A stretch of DNA of 64,000 nt from Deltaproteobacteria bacterium (GTDB lineage Bacteria; Desulfobacterota; Desulfobacteria; Desulfobacterales; Desulfosarcinaceae), in assembly GCA_021824175.1 (NCBI GenBank), contig JAKALP010000001.1:62001-126000 (forward strand). Reading direction: 5' to 3'. How positions within the stretch are numbered: the stretch's first letter is position 1; every line of letters starts with the position of its first letter. The position numbers were made by a program, and so were the translations under genes. Positions 10,249 to 18,191 of this stretch are shown piece after piece. Under the pieces are notes generated by a model. That model saw nothing but the letters and a program-made list of their open reading frames with translations. It did not search any database and had not been told where the DNA came from.

Positions 10249-10644
10249 TTATTCCCAGCGATTGCCGCCTTTGTAATGCAGGTCAATCACATCCACCCGG
10301 CCTTTCTCGCTGATCAGGGTGTTGAGGGCGAAACTGACTATACTGATGAGCAGGGCGCCAAACACCGCGGTCCAGAACCCCTGCACCTGAAAACCGCTGA
10401 TGACCCCTGAGGCCATCTTCAGCATGACCGCATTGATCACAAAGGTAAACAGGCCAAAGGTCAGGATGTTGAGGGGCAGGGTCAGCAACAGCACGATGGG
10501 CCGGAAAAAGGCGTTCAATATGCCCAACATGGCGGCAGCGCCCAGGGCGGAGAAAAAACTCGCCACTTGGATGCCGTCCAGCAGGTAGGAGGCGGCCAGA
10601 ATGGCCGCGGTCAAGGTCAACCAGCGAATGGCGATGCCGCGCAT
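10249..10644 (-). CDS. PF04020 family (YvlD-like) four-helix membrane protein
   Basis: A 131-residue protein with four hydrophobic segments (IRWLTLTAAILAASYLL; FFSALGAAAMLGILNAF; VLLLTLPLNILTFGLFTFV; FWTAVFGALLISIVSFAL). It contains the NAFFRPIVLLLTLPLNILT stretch that defines this family. The family is often labelled phage holin superfamily IV, but no phage genes are nearby and chromosomal copies are common. Its role is unknown. GGAG lies seven bases before the ATG. Confidence 0.85.
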   Translation of the reverse strand: MRGIAIRWLTLTAAILAASYLLDGIQVASFFSALGAAAMLGILNAFFRPIVLLLTLPLNILTFGLFTFVINAVMLKMASGVISGFQVQGFWTAVFGALLISIVSFALNTLISEKGRVDVIDLHYKGGNRWE

Positions 10645-10787
10645 GGGAAGACTCCTTACCCGTTCTTCGAAGTTGATAGAGTCGTAAAAATTCAGCCATC
10701 AATAATATTGTTCGGCTGGAATGGCAAGGAGGAGAGAAGTGCGAGTCAGGATTTCTGGATGGAGATAGGGCTTAAACCCGTTTTTCC

Positions 10788-10869
10788 CGTACTCATACTC
10801 GTACTCGTGCTTTTAAGTGCCACATGCAGGCTTGCTTCGAGTACGAGTACGCGTACGAGTACGAGTACG
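10788..10869. repeat. Inverted hexamer repeat cassette (GTACTC / GAGTAC)
   Basis: The left arm (10788-10810) reads as GTACTC units and the right arm (10838-10869) as GAGTAC GAGTAC GCGTAC GAGTAC GAGTAC. The arms are reverse complements over most of their length, with a 27-base spacer. The cassette lies just beyond the stop of the receiver gene at 10884 and could form a large hairpin there. Confidence 0.8.
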
Positions 10870-10883
10870 ATTAGAAAGCGGGA

Positions 10884-11261
10884 TCAAACCAGTTCCGACA
10901 CCTTTTTGAGCAAGGCGTCGCGGTCCACGGGTTTGGTAAAGGTGCAGGCCGCGCCCAGCTTTTGGGCCAGGTGCAAATAATCTTCGGGCTTGTTGCGGCC
11001 GCCGCCTGAAATGGCGATGATCTTGACGCCGGGGTTGCTCTTGCGCAGCTTGGTGATGGTCTCGATGCCTTCCATCTCGGGCATGATCAGGTCGGTGATC
11101 ACCACATCAAAGGGTTCCAGCAGACTGAGCTTGGAGTCGTAGAGTTTCAGGCCCGCGGCGCCATTGCCGGCCATGGCGACCTCGTAGCCGGCCCGTTCAA
11201 AGGTTTGTTTGAGCATTTTTTGAACAAAATCGTCATCTTCAATGATCAATACTTTTTTCAC
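10884..11261 (-). CDS. Stand-alone response regulator receiver protein
   Basis: A single receiver domain with the usual signature: acidic pair in KKVLIIEDDDFVQ, phospho-acceptor Asp in FDVVITDLIMPEMEG, Ser in IIAISGG and Lys in CTFTKPVD. There is no output domain, so it would act by protein contact. A GTG 15 bases further upstream would extend it, but GGAGG sits eight bases before the internal GTG at 11261, which makes that the better start. The protein ends just before a hexamer hairpin cassette. The partner kinase is not adjacent. Confidence 0.9.
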   Translation of the reverse strand: MKKVLIIEDDDFVQKMLKQTFERAGYEVAMAGNGAAGLKLYDSKLSLLEPFDVVITDLIMPEMEGIETITKLRKSNPGVKIIAISGGGRNKPEDYLHLAQKLGAACTFTKPVDRDALLKKVSELV

Positions 11262-11468
11262 GGTGTGATCCTCCACCTGCTGGTACTCCGCATTGGGTTA
11301 TTGGTTCGCGGGCTGTGTGCTTTGTGAATAAGGCCGCCGGACAGCTTCCGGTAACCCGATAGAAGCTTGCACCGCGGCTGAAGGCCGGTCAGCCACAAGC
11401 CTCCCGCTGAATTGTTATCGTCCATCCGCGTAAAAAGATTAGCCACGAAAGGCGTTTTTTTATAAGTA

Positions 11469-11516
11469 GGGGCTTTGGGGCTTTGGGGCGTTGGCCCGTT
11501 GGCCCGTTGGCGCGTT
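11469..11516. repeat. Six 8-bp units, GGCCCGTT-type tandem repeat
   Basis: Exact 8-base periodicity: GGGGCTTT, GGGGCTTT, GGGGCGTT, GGCCCGTT, GGCCCGTT, GGCGCGTT. It lies directly upstream of the cysteine-rich gene at 11556. It belongs to the same unit family as the cassette at 15651-15906. No inverted arm is seen next to it. Confidence 0.85.
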
Positions 11517-11555
11517 CAAGGCCTCAACCGCCATTGCCAGGAGATCGTAGCCAGT

Positions 11556-12053
11556 ATGCTGAATGCAAAAAGCGATTTGATAGAGCGGTATGGTCGATTG
11601 GAGATGGAGATACAGCGACGCATGAACGCCTGCTGCAGCGCTTTTTGTTCGGTTTGCAAATCACCTTGCTGTCGCGTCGAGTATTGTCGGGAAGCTTTGG
11701 AGAGCCCTTTTTTAGAGGCTGTAAGGCAGCGGTTTGCACCCGCCGTCCATTGGAATTCGGATTCAGGCTGGCTGACGGCCAAGGGCTGTGGTTTGGCGGC
11801 CGGGCGTCCGCCGGTGTGCTATGAGTTTCTCTGCCGGCCCATTCTGGAGGCCCAACCCACTCCGGAGCGCCTTGAAGCCGTGAAGCAGTTGGCCATGCTG
11901 GTCACCATGGCCGGACGCCGCGCCCGGGGCAACCGTCATGTGGTTGAGCTTGAAGATTTAGAGCGGATCAACGCAGCCCGATTGTTGGCGCAGGTAACCA
12001 GTTCAAGTGCCGCCTTGGCACGGATGGAGTTGATTGAAGCGGATAGGGTCTAA
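11556..12053 (+). CDS. Cysteine-rich hypothetical protein (YkgJ-like Cys cluster)
   Basis: About 165 residues with a dense cysteine cluster near the N-terminus (CCSAFCSVCKSPCCRVEYC) and two more cysteines in PPVCYEFLCRPIL. This pattern suggests an Fe-S or zinc site, similar in spirit to YkgJ-type proteins. A longer frame exists, but its extra N-terminus is translated from the tandem repeat at 11469-11516, so the ATG at 11556 is preferred. The C-terminal half is helical and charged. The function is unknown. Confidence 0.65.
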   Translation: MLNAKSDLIERYGRLEMEIQRRMNACCSAFCSVCKSPCCRVEYCREALESPFLEAVRQRFAPAVHWNSDSGWLTAKGCGLAAGRPPVCYEFLCRPILEAQPTPERLEAVKQLAMLVTMAGRRARGNRHVVELEDLERINAARLLAQVTSSSAALARMELIEADRV

Positions 12054-12136
12054 TGATCCGAGTCCTCAGAGAATGTGAGTCGCAATTATTGCACAGCCTT
12101 GATTGCGATCAAAGCAACACTCTTCTTGATTTGCGC

Positions 12137-12925
12137 TCAGTCGTTTGAGGGCGGCGGCGGGTTGCCTTGAGCTCCATCCTTGTAGCATTTGCCGGCATAC
12201 CAGTCGATCTGACGGCAGATGCCGCGAATGATGCTCACCTCGCCGGCCTGGAGCTGCAGCCGGGTGAAAAAGCGGCGCAACTTGTTTAACCAATAGTCGG
12301 GGTTTTCGGGCTGGATGTAGCAGATGCGCACCAGCAGCTCCCGGAGCTGGTCATACATGCCGTCCAGCTCGATGCGGGTGGCCAACCGGGGCGTGATGGT
12401 TTTGACCGGCGGCATATTGGTTTTAAACAGTTCGTAGCAGAGCACCATCACTGCCTGGGCCAGGTTAAGAGAAGAAAATTGGGCCGTGGGAATGGTCACC
12501 AGGTGGTGGCACAGGCGCAACTCCTCATTGGTCAAACCGCGATCTTCGGGCCCGAACACCAGGGCCACTTGGTTATCCTGGGAAACCGGGACCAGATATT
12601 CGGCCATTTGGGCCGGCGCTGAAATGGTCTGGCGCTGGCCGCCCAGCCGCGCCGTGGTGCCCACCACGCAGTTATAAGAGGCCAGGGCCGGGCGCAGATC
12701 CTCGAAACACTCCATCTGTTCGACTACCTCAATGGCCGCATGGGTGGCCAAGGTGAGTACGCGGGTCAAATCACAGTTCTCCGGCGCCACCACCACCAGA
12801 TGGCCGATGCCCATATTGCAAACGGCCCTGGCCGCGGCCCCGATGTTTTCCGGAAAGCGCGGCCGGTTGAGCACCACGGTCACATTTTCGAGGCGCACTC
12901 CGGTTGTTTTGGGGGTTGGGCTCAT
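12137..12925 (-). CDS. trmJ: tRNA (cytidine/uridine-2'-O)-methyltransferase TrmJ-like
   Basis: A 262-residue SpoU/SPOUT methyltransferase. The three family motifs are visible: RPRFPENIGAAARAVCNMG near the N-terminus, LVFGPEDRGLTNEEL in the middle, and FSSLNLAQAVMVLCYE, which builds the knotted AdoMet site. A C-terminal helical extension of the TrmJ kind follows. TrmJ methylates the ribose at position 32 of tRNA anticodon loops; the exact nucleotide preference cannot be read here. The last residues are Pro-rich. An imperfect ribosome site (GGA) precedes the ATG. Confidence 0.9.
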   Translation of the reverse strand: MSPTPKTTGVRLENVTVVLNRPRFPENIGAAARAVCNMGIGHLVVVAPENCDLTRVLTLATHAAIEVVEQMECFEDLRPALASYNCVVGTTARLGGQRQTISAPAQMAEYLVPVSQDNQVALVFGPEDRGLTNEELRLCHHLVTIPTAQFSSLNLAQAVMVLCYELFKTNMPPVKTITPRLATRIELDGMYDQLRELLVRICYIQPENPDYWLNKLRRFFTRLQLQAGEVSIIRGICRQIDWYAGKCYKDGAQGNPPPPSND

Positions 12926-12946
12926 GGAGTTCCGTGACTAGGGAGT

Positions 12947-13002
12947 CAGAATTCAGAAGTCAGCATGGGAGAAGTTGTCATCTGCGCTGCTTCTGAATTC
13001 TG
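12947..13002. repeat. Inverted repeat, 13-bp perfect arms
   Basis: CAGAATTCAGAAG at 12947-12959 is matched by its exact reverse complement at 12990-13002, with a 30-base loop. It lies between the divergently placed 5' end of trmJ and the 3' end of ndk. The left arm is itself part of a short AGTCAG/AATTCAG-like repetition. Confidence 0.8.
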
Positions 13003-13078
13003 GATACTCGCCGAACAGTTAAAATGCATTTAATCTTCGTTGTCTTCGTTCGCGTTAAAGATAGAACGCTTGGGTTCT

Positions 13079-13492
13079 CTAGACTCGCTCAAAGGCGTTG
13101 AAGAAATAGCTGGTTTCAAAGGCCGCGGTTTCGGGCGCGTCCGAACCATGGACCACGTTCTTTTCAATGTCCGTGGCAAAGTCGCGACGAATCGTGCCCT
13201 CGGCCGCATCTTTGTAATTGGTGGCGCCCATCATTTCGCGCCAGCGGGCAATGGCGTTTTCACCTTCCAGAATCATCACCAGGGCCGGTCCGGAGCTCAT
13301 GAATTCGGTCAGGCTTTTGAAAAAGGGACGGGCCTTGTGAACGGCGTAGAAGCCTTCGGCCTGGGCTTTGGTCATGTGAACCAGTTTCATGGCTTTGAAA
13401 CGCAGGCCGGCGCTTTCGATGCGCTTGAGCACGTCGCCGATCAATCCCCGGGCCACTCCATCCGGTTTTACAATGGCAAATGTCTGCTGCAT
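13079..13492 (-). CDS. ndk: Nucleoside diphosphate kinase
   Basis: A 137-residue NDK starting [20 protein letters not shown], the standard N-terminus. The catalytic histidine motif [15 protein letters not shown] and the C-terminal F-E are present. It transfers the gamma phosphate from ATP to other NDPs through a phosphohistidine. An upstream ATG would add 43 residues, but the family start is at 13492 and has a GGAAAGGAAAG ribosome site before it. It is monocistronic as far as can be seen. Confidence 0.97.
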   Translation of the reverse strand: MQQTFAIVKPDGVARGLIGDVLKRIESAGLRFKAMKLVHMTKAQAEGFYAVHKARPFFKSLTEFMSSGPALVMILEGENAIARWREMMGATNYKDAAEGTIRRDFATDIEKNVVHGSDAPETAAFETSYFFNAFERV

Positions 13493-13608
13493 GATTTTAC
13501 TTTCCTTTCCTTGAAAAAAGTTGCGGCTGGCATAACAGATGGCCCTATTCAAGTCAATGTGGATGCTATCGCAGGTGTGAGTCATGGCTGTTGCACGACT
13601 TGGTTTGT

Positions 13609-13675
13609 TCGGTATCGGCATCGGTTTCGGAATCGAAACGCCGCGATAGCGATACCGAGTCCAATATCGATGCTG
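13609..13675. repeat. GGTATC-like hexamer repeat with partial inverted arm
   Basis: Hexamer units GGTATC GGCATC GGTTTC GGAATC (13611-13634) are followed by CGATAGCGATACCGAG and ATCGATGCTGATC, which are largely their reverse complement. It lies in the gene-free space upstream of ndk. It looks like a degenerate member of the inverted short-repeat cassettes seen elsewhere in the window. Confidence 0.6.
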
Positions 13676-13739
13676 ATCAAAACAATACTTCTGTCTTGCA
13701 CTCGCTCTGGTAAATAGGCGTTAACAGCCAGAATTTATC

Positions 13740-13772
13740 TTGTAATTTTGCATTTAAAATGCAAAATTACAA
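13740..13772. promoter_or_regulatory. 33-bp perfect palindrome upstream of the ATPase gene
   Basis: Two exact 16-base arms surround a single central A at 13756; the left arm reads TTGTAATTTTGCATTT. It ends six bases before the first possible ATG (13778) of the AAA/DUF4143 gene. The size and position suit an operator or a 5' leader hairpin. No promoter hexamers are clear around it. Confidence 0.75.
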
Positions 13773-13786
13773 ACATCATGAGGTGC

Positions 13787-15013
13787 ATGATCGTCAAAAA
13801 CTATATCCAGCGGAGTTTGGAAAGAGCGCTCAAACAGGCTGCGGCAGAGTTTCCCGCCGTGGTTCTGACTGGTCCACGTCAATCGGGAAAGACTACCCTG
13901 CTTAAAACACTTTTTGGCGACCGATACGGCTATGCCTCTCTGGAACCACCGGATATCCGTGAGGCCGCCATTCATGATCCCCGTGGATTTCTGCGACTCC
14001 ATCCGCCACCGGTCATTTTCGATGAAGTGCAGTATGCGCCCGATTTGCTGCCGTATATCAAAGAAGTGATCGACACCCATCGGGACCAGCCGGGCCAATA
14101 TCTATTGACCGGGTCACAGAATCTGCTGTTGGTGCAGAAGATCACCGAGTCGCTGGCGGGACGTGCCGCCATGCTGCGGCTACTGCCCCTTTCGCGACAC
14201 GAGATTGGGGGCAATCCAAACGCCCTTATGCCATGGGAGGCCGAAGATCTTCAAAAATCCCGATCGACTGTCACCAATCACGATATCTGGTACGACTTCC
14301 TACGCGGCAACTACCCGGAACTGGTCGCCAATCCCGAGCGTGATAGTCAGCTTTGGCACTCCAGCTACATTCAGACTTACCTGGAGCGCGACGTGCGCAT
14401 GTTACGCCAAGTGGGCGATCTGACCCAGTTCCAAATTTTTCTCCGGGCCTTGGCAGCCAGGAGCGCCCAACTCTTGAGCCTGAGCGATTTGGCCAGGGAT
14501 CTGGGCGTAGCGGTGAATACTGTCAAAGCCTGGCTCTCCGTACTCGAAGCCACCTATCAAATTATCGTACTGCGGCCCTACCACGCCAACATCGGCAAAC
14601 GGCTTGTCAAGACCCCCAAAGTCTACTTCATGGATGCCGGCACGCTTTGCCATCTGACCGGCCTGAGAGACCCGCGGCATGCGGCGGCCGGCCCCTTGGG
14701 CGGCGCTATTATGGAGACCGTCGTGCTATGCGAAATCTATAAAACCTTTACCCATCGCGGCATTGATCCGCAGCTTTATTTCTGGCGCACTTCCGCGGGT
14801 ACCGAGGTGGACATAGTGGTTGAAATCGGCGGCAAACTCATCCCCATCGAAGTAAAACTTACCGCCACGCCGCGCCCCGCCATGGCCACCGCCATCGGGA
14901 AGTTCCAGCAGGACTTTGGTAATCAAGCGTTGCCGGGCTATTTGATCCATTCAGGCGAATTGCGGCTGCCTCTTGGGGAAAATGTAACGGCGTGGCCGTT
15001 TCGGGGGTTATAG
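13787..15013 (+). CDS. AAA ATPase with DUF4143 domain
   Basis: About 408 residues. The Walker A motif is LTGPRQSGKTTLLK near residue 35, Walker B is PPVIFDEVQYAPDLL, and the sensor segment is YLLTGSQNLLL. The DUF4143 C-terminal half follows, with YIQTYLERDVRMLRQVGDL and, near the end, the nuclease-like GTEVDIVVEIGGKLIPIEVK. The last motif resembles the D-ExK core of restriction-like folds. Proteins of this family are abundant, horizontally mobile and of unclear function. ATGs at 13778 and 13787 are both possible starts; MIVKNYIQR at 13787 is the usual family beginning. A perfect palindrome lies immediately upstream. Confidence 0.88.
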   Translation: MIVKNYIQRSLERALKQAAAEFPAVVLTGPRQSGKTTLLKTLFGDRYGYASLEPPDIREAAIHDPRGFLRLHPPPVIFDEVQYAPDLLPYIKEVIDTHRDQPGQYLLTGSQNLLLVQKITESLAGRAAMLRLLPLSRHEIGGNPNALMPWEAEDLQKSRSTVTNHDIWYDFLRGNYPELVANPERDSQLWHSSYIQTYLERDVRMLRQVGDLTQFQIFLRALAARSAQLLSLSDLARDLGVAVNTVKAWLSVLEATYQIIVLRPYHANIGKRLVKTPKVYFMDAGTLCHLTGLRDPRHAAAGPLGGAIMETVVLCEIYKTFTHRGIDPQLYFWRTSAGTEVDIVVEIGGKLIPIEVKLTATPRPAMATAIGKFQQDFGNQALPGYLIHSGELRLPLGENVTAWPFRGL

Positions 15014-15156
15014 AATAAAAGAAGTACAGCGCCTCTATGCCAGACACCGTCGTGATTTGACAAGGCGTTGACAACCAATGGTCAACATTTTATTTATGGC
15101 CATCGAGTGCGAAATAGTGATTGTCCAAGAATATTAAAGCGATACGAGGTTGAGCC

Positions 15157-15651
15157 ATGCCCATTTATGAATTCTACTGCGATCAATGCAATACCATCTA
15201 TAATTTCTTCTCGCGTTGCATCAACACCACCAAGCAGCCCCAGTGCCCCCAGTGCCAAACTAAAACATTGTCGCGCCAGATGTCAGCCTTTGCCGTGGTC
15301 GGCCGGGCCAAGGAGGGCGGCGAAGATGGCGAAGATTTGCCCTTTGATGAATCCAAAATGGAGCAGGCCTTGCAAGCGCTGGCCGGCGAGGCCGAAAAGA
15401 TCAACGAGGATGATCCGCGCCAGGCGGCGCAATTGATGCGCAAATTGACCGATATGACCGGCATGGAGCTGGGCGGCGGCATGGAAGAGGCGCTGCGACG
15501 CATGGAGCGGGGTGAGGACCCGGAGCAGATCGAGGCCGAGATGGGGGATTTGCTGGAAAGCGAAGATCCGTTTCAGATGGCGGGCAAGAAGGGCGCCAAA
15601 GGGGCGCGGCGGAGCGCGCCGCGGCGGGATGAGACGCTGTATGATCTTTAG
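15157..15651 (+). CDS. FmdB-type zinc-ribbon protein with acidic C-terminal extension
   Basis: A 164-residue protein. The first 50 residues are the FmdB/CxxC zinc ribbon (MPIYEFYCDQCNTIYNFFS, then CPQC). The rest is Glu/Asp-rich and helical (MEEALRRMERGEDPEQIEAE), as in longer deltaproteobacterial versions. The function is unknown; FmdB was named as a putative regulator, which is not established for this type. GAGG lies before the ATG. The stop codon abuts the first unit of the tandem repeat cassette at 15651. Confidence 0.85.
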   Translation: MPIYEFYCDQCNTIYNFFSRCINTTKQPQCPQCQTKTLSRQMSAFAVVGRAKEGGEDGEDLPFDESKMEQALQALAGEAEKINEDDPRQAAQLMRKLTDMTGMELGGGMEEALRRMERGEDPEQIEAEMGDLLESEDPFQMAGKKGAKGARRSAPRRDETLYDL

Positions 15652-15906
15652 TCCGTTTGCCCGTTTGCCCGTTGGCCCGTGGGCCCTTTGGCCCGTTGGG
15701 CCGTTCGCCCGCGAAAAACCGACTGTCCGTTGAACCATGTGTTTAAAAAGCACAACGATAAACAGTTAGTTGGGGTTTGGATTGTTCAATAAGCCCATTT
15801 TTTGGTTGGATCTATGAGCGACGGGCTTACAAGCCCACGGGTTAACGGGCCCACAGACTAACGGACCCACGGGCCAACGGGCAAACGGGCCAACGGGCCA
15901 ACGAAC
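15651..15906. repeat. Inverted octamer repeat cassette (GCCCGTTG / CAACGGGC)
   Basis: The left arm (15651-15713) is eight 8-base units in perfect register, consensus GCCCGTTG, starting on the last base of the preceding stop codon. After a 121-base spacer, the right arm (15835-15906) is nine units of the reverse complement, consensus CAACGGGC. It fills almost the whole gap between two same-strand genes. The following ribosome site (AAGGAGGT) begins about 20 bases beyond the right arm. Confidence 0.9.
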
Positions 15907-15940
15907 CTAACCATTAATCTCTGCCCATAAGGAGGTATGC

Positions 15941-16471
15941 ATGTCTTCATCCATCCTGAATAGGCTCGAAATCCAGCAAGGCGACATCACCCAACTCAAG
16001 GTGGATGCCATTGTCAATGCGGCCAACACTTCCCTGTTGGGCGGCGGCGGGGTGGACGGCGCCATTCACCGGGCCGCGGGTCCCCTGTTGCTAGCCGAAT
16101 GCCGTACCCTGGGCGGTTGCCCCACCGGCGAAGCGCGGATTACGCGCGGCTACAATCTGCCGGCCAAACATGTGATCCACACCGTGGGGCCGGTGTACAG
16201 CGGCAAACCCCGGGACGCCCAGCTTCTGCGCTCCTGCTATCAAAACAGCCTCGTCCATGCTGTGGCCCACAAACTGCGGACGGTGGCATTTCCGGCCATC
16301 AGTTGCGGGGTTTATGGCTATCCCATCGCCGATGCCTGCAAAATCGCCGTGGATACCTGCATCGAAACGCTCAAAGCCCATCCTGAATTTGAAAAAATCA
16401 TCTTCGTGCTTTTTTCCCCATCGGATCTTGGGGTTTATGCCGATTATCTGCGGACATTCAATGTCGGTTGA
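15941..16471 (+). CDS. Macro-domain O-acetyl-ADP-ribose deacetylase-like protein (YmdB type)
   Basis: A 176-residue single macro domain. Key segments are [20 protein letters not shown] (adenosine and catalytic loop), [20 protein letters not shown] and ISCGVYGYP (phosphate loop). Enzymes of this class hydrolyse O-acetyl-ADP-ribose or remove ADP-ribose from proteins. The Asn and Asp of NAANxxxxGGGGVD used in catalysis are present, so it is probably active. AAGGAGGT gives a strong ribosome site. The upstream gap is occupied by the octamer repeat cassette. Confidence 0.93.
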   Translation: MSSSILNRLEIQQGDITQLKVDAIVNAANTSLLGGGGVDGAIHRAAGPLLLAECRTLGGCPTGEARITRGYNLPAKHVIHTVGPVYSGKPRDAQLLRSCYQNSLVHAVAHKLRTVAFPAISCGVYGYPIADACKIAVDTCIETLKAHPEFEKIIFVLFSPSDLGVYADYLRTFNVG

Positions 16472-16803
16472 TTGAATCATTGGCCTGCGCCCACATCCGG
16501 CTTTTACGATGGCGTTATCCCATTGAGCATTACGACCAATTACCCATTCAACGATTTTCTCAACCATTGCAAAAACCGGCCGATATCCAAATTAAGCTCC
16601 CATTGTCGAAGGTGGCTGAAGCGGCGGCTTCAGATTTGTTTTGACATCAGCCGTCGGAATCGGATAACCGCATGGGGCTGGCGATCCTGGTGAAGCTGAA
16701 TTGACAACTCAAGCGGTTATGGTTAGGTTGGCCCAGCGTTTCACACCCAGCGCGCGTCAACCATGCCACCAGAAGGCAATGGGCATATATTAAGGAGGAT
16801 ACC
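16472..16803. other. Gene-free stretch upstream of the selenoprotein gene
   Basis: No convincing coding frame on either strand. A weak sigma-70-like pair, TTGACA (16701-16706) and TAGGTT (16724-16729) with 17-base spacing, could drive the selenoprotein gene. An AAGGAGG ribosome site is present at its end. Confidence 0.4.
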
Positions 16804-17130
16804 ATGTTAGAAGTCACCCAAGCGGCAACCGAGCAGATTGCGGCCTATTTCAAGGACAAAGAGATAAAGCCGATTCGGATTTTTCTCAATGAGGGCGGGT
16901 GAGGCGGACCCGGCCTGGCCATGGCTCTGGATGAGCCTAACGATTTGGATCATCAGTTTGATGTGGATGGTTTCAAATATATCGTGAACAAAGAATTTTT
17001 AGACAAGGTGCAGCCCATAAAGGTTGATTTTCACATGTATGGGTTCAAACTGGATTGCGGTGTGGAGTTCGACCGCGGTGGTGGCTGCTCGGGTTGCGGT
17101 ACCTCCAGCAAAAGTTCCTGCGGCTGCTGA
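16804..17130 (+). CDS. IscA/HesB-like selenoprotein (in-frame UGA = Sec33)
   Basis: Reading from the ATG at 16804 (AAGGAGG upstream), the frame meets TGA at 16900-16902 and then continues in the same frame for 75 more codons to a TGA stop at 17130. The junction reads RIFLNEGG-Sec-GGPGLAMALDEPND. This is the IscA/HesB motif in which Cys normally occupies the Sec position. Later segments (FKYIVNKEFLDKVQPIKVDF, CSGCG and a terminal CGC) fit an A-type Fe-S carrier or a related redox protein. Total length is 108 residues with Sec. A hairpin suited to SECIS function follows the UGA. HesB-like selenoproteins are known in deltaproteobacteria. Ordinary gene callers would truncate this gene to its C-terminal part. 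Confidence 0.9.
16923..16937 (+). promoter_or_regulatory. Candidate bacterial SECIS hairpin
   Basis: GGCTC (16923-16927) pairs with GAGCC (16933-16937) around the loop TGGAT. The loop begins 25 bases after the UGA and has G as its second base, which fits the loose rules for bacterial SECIS elements. A longer alternative fold using the GGCC-rich bases before it cannot be excluded. Confidence 0.5.
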
Positions 17131-17157
17131 TTTTTAATTACCTTATTTTATGATGTT

Positions 17158-17200
17158 AAAAGGCGGGGTGCGTTTTCAACGCAGTCTCGCCTTTATATTT
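17158..17200 (+). terminator. Rho-independent terminator-like hairpin after the selenoprotein gene
   Basis: AAAGGCG pairs with CGCCTTT, and inside it TGCGTT pairs with AACGCA, with a small internal mismatch. A TTTATATTTT tract follows. It lies 28 bases beyond the stop, ending transcription before the next gene at 17254. Confidence 0.75.
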
Positions 17201-17253
17201 TCAGCCGCAAAGCGACCATGGTATGAGAATGTATCCCCAGAGTGAGGTGAACC

Positions 17254-18159
17254 ATGCAAATACTCATTGTCGGCGGAACAGGCTTCGTGGGTGGGCATCT
17301 GGTTAAGCGGTTTTTGGATTCGGGCCATGGGGTTACGGTGACCGGCACCCGGCCGGAAAGCCGTCTGGCTTCTGACCGCCGGTTCCAATACCTCCAGGCC
17401 GACACTGCCCAGCCCGGCCCATGGCAGCAGGCCGTGGGTCGGGCGGATGTGATCATCAACCTGGCCGGTCGCACCATTTTTCGCCGCTGGTCCGTACCCT
17501 ATAAACAGGCTATCTACGACAGTCGTATTCTCACCACCCGGAATATCGTCGCGGCCTTGCCCGAGCCAAGCACGGCGGCGCTGGTGAGTACTTCAGCCGT
17601 GGGTTATTACGGAAATGGCGGGGATGCCTTACTCACGGAGGACGCGGCACCTGGCGACGATTTCCTGGGCGTGCTGGCCAGGGAGTGGGAGGCCGCGGCC
17701 CTGGCGGCTGCCGCCAAAGGGGTGCGGGTGGCGATTGCTCGCTTCGGCATTGTGCTGGGAGAGGGCGGTGGCGCCCTGGCCGCCATGCTGCCAGCCTTCC
17801 GCCTCGGGCTGGGAGGCCCCCTGGGCAACGGCCGGCAGTGGTTTCCGTGGATTCATCTGGGCGATTTAGCCGGGGCCATTGAATGGCTGGCCCTCCGCGA
17901 CGATCTGCAAGGGTCTTTCAATCTGTGCGCTCCCAACCCCGCCACCAACAAAGAATTGGCCCAAACCTTGGGACGGGTATTGGGCCGACCGGCCTTTGTG
18001 CCCGCACCGGCCCTGGTCCTGAAGCTGCTTCTAGGTGAAATGGCCGGCGTGCTGTTGTCCGGGCAGCGCGCCGTGCCGGCAAAACTGCTTGCAGCTGGAT
18101 TTGAATTCAGGTATCCCCGTCTTGAAAAGGCTTTAACGGCGTTGTTGCACAAGGATTGA
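17254..18159 (+). CDS. TIGR01777-type SDR epimerase (YfcH-like)
   Basis: A 301-residue NAD(P)-binding protein starting MQILIVGGTGFVGGHLVKRF, a GGTGFxG Rossmann loop. It has the family motif STSAVGYYGNGGD and, at the C-terminus, the DUF1731 region (VPAPALVLKLLLGEMAGVLL). The substrate of this family is not known. GAGGTG precedes the ATG. The small membrane gene that follows begins 32 bases after its stop, so the two are probably co-transcribed. Confidence 0.9.
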   Translation: MQILIVGGTGFVGGHLVKRFLDSGHGVTVTGTRPESRLASDRRFQYLQADTAQPGPWQQAVGRADVIINLAGRTIFRRWSVPYKQAIYDSRILTTRNIVAALPEPSTAALVSTSAVGYYGNGGDALLTEDAAPGDDFLGVLAREWEAAALAAAAKGVRVAIARFGIVLGEGGGALAAMLPAFRLGLGGPLGNGRQWFPWIHLGDLAGAIEWLALRDDLQGSFNLCAPNPATNKELAQTLGRVLGRPAFVPAPALVLKLLLGEMAGVLLSGQRAVPAKLLAAGFEFRYPRLEKALTALLHKD

Positions 18160-18191
18160 AAGGTTTGGGAGGGGATTGGGAAGCCTTGCAT

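Noticed and set aside
10249-10644. Phage holin, implying a prophage
   Set aside because: The family name is historical; no phage structural, integrase or lysis genes are present nearby.
13493-13621. N-terminal extension of ndk by 43 residues
   Set aside because: It is outside the conserved NDK length and the ribosome site fits the inner ATG.
15651-15906. CRISPR array
   Set aside because: Units are 8 bases with no spacers between them, and the second half is inverted; no cas genes.
16921-17130. Separate 69-residue gene starting at the internal ATG
   Set aside because: The frame upstream of the TGA encodes the matching N-terminus of the same family, so the TGA is read as Sec.
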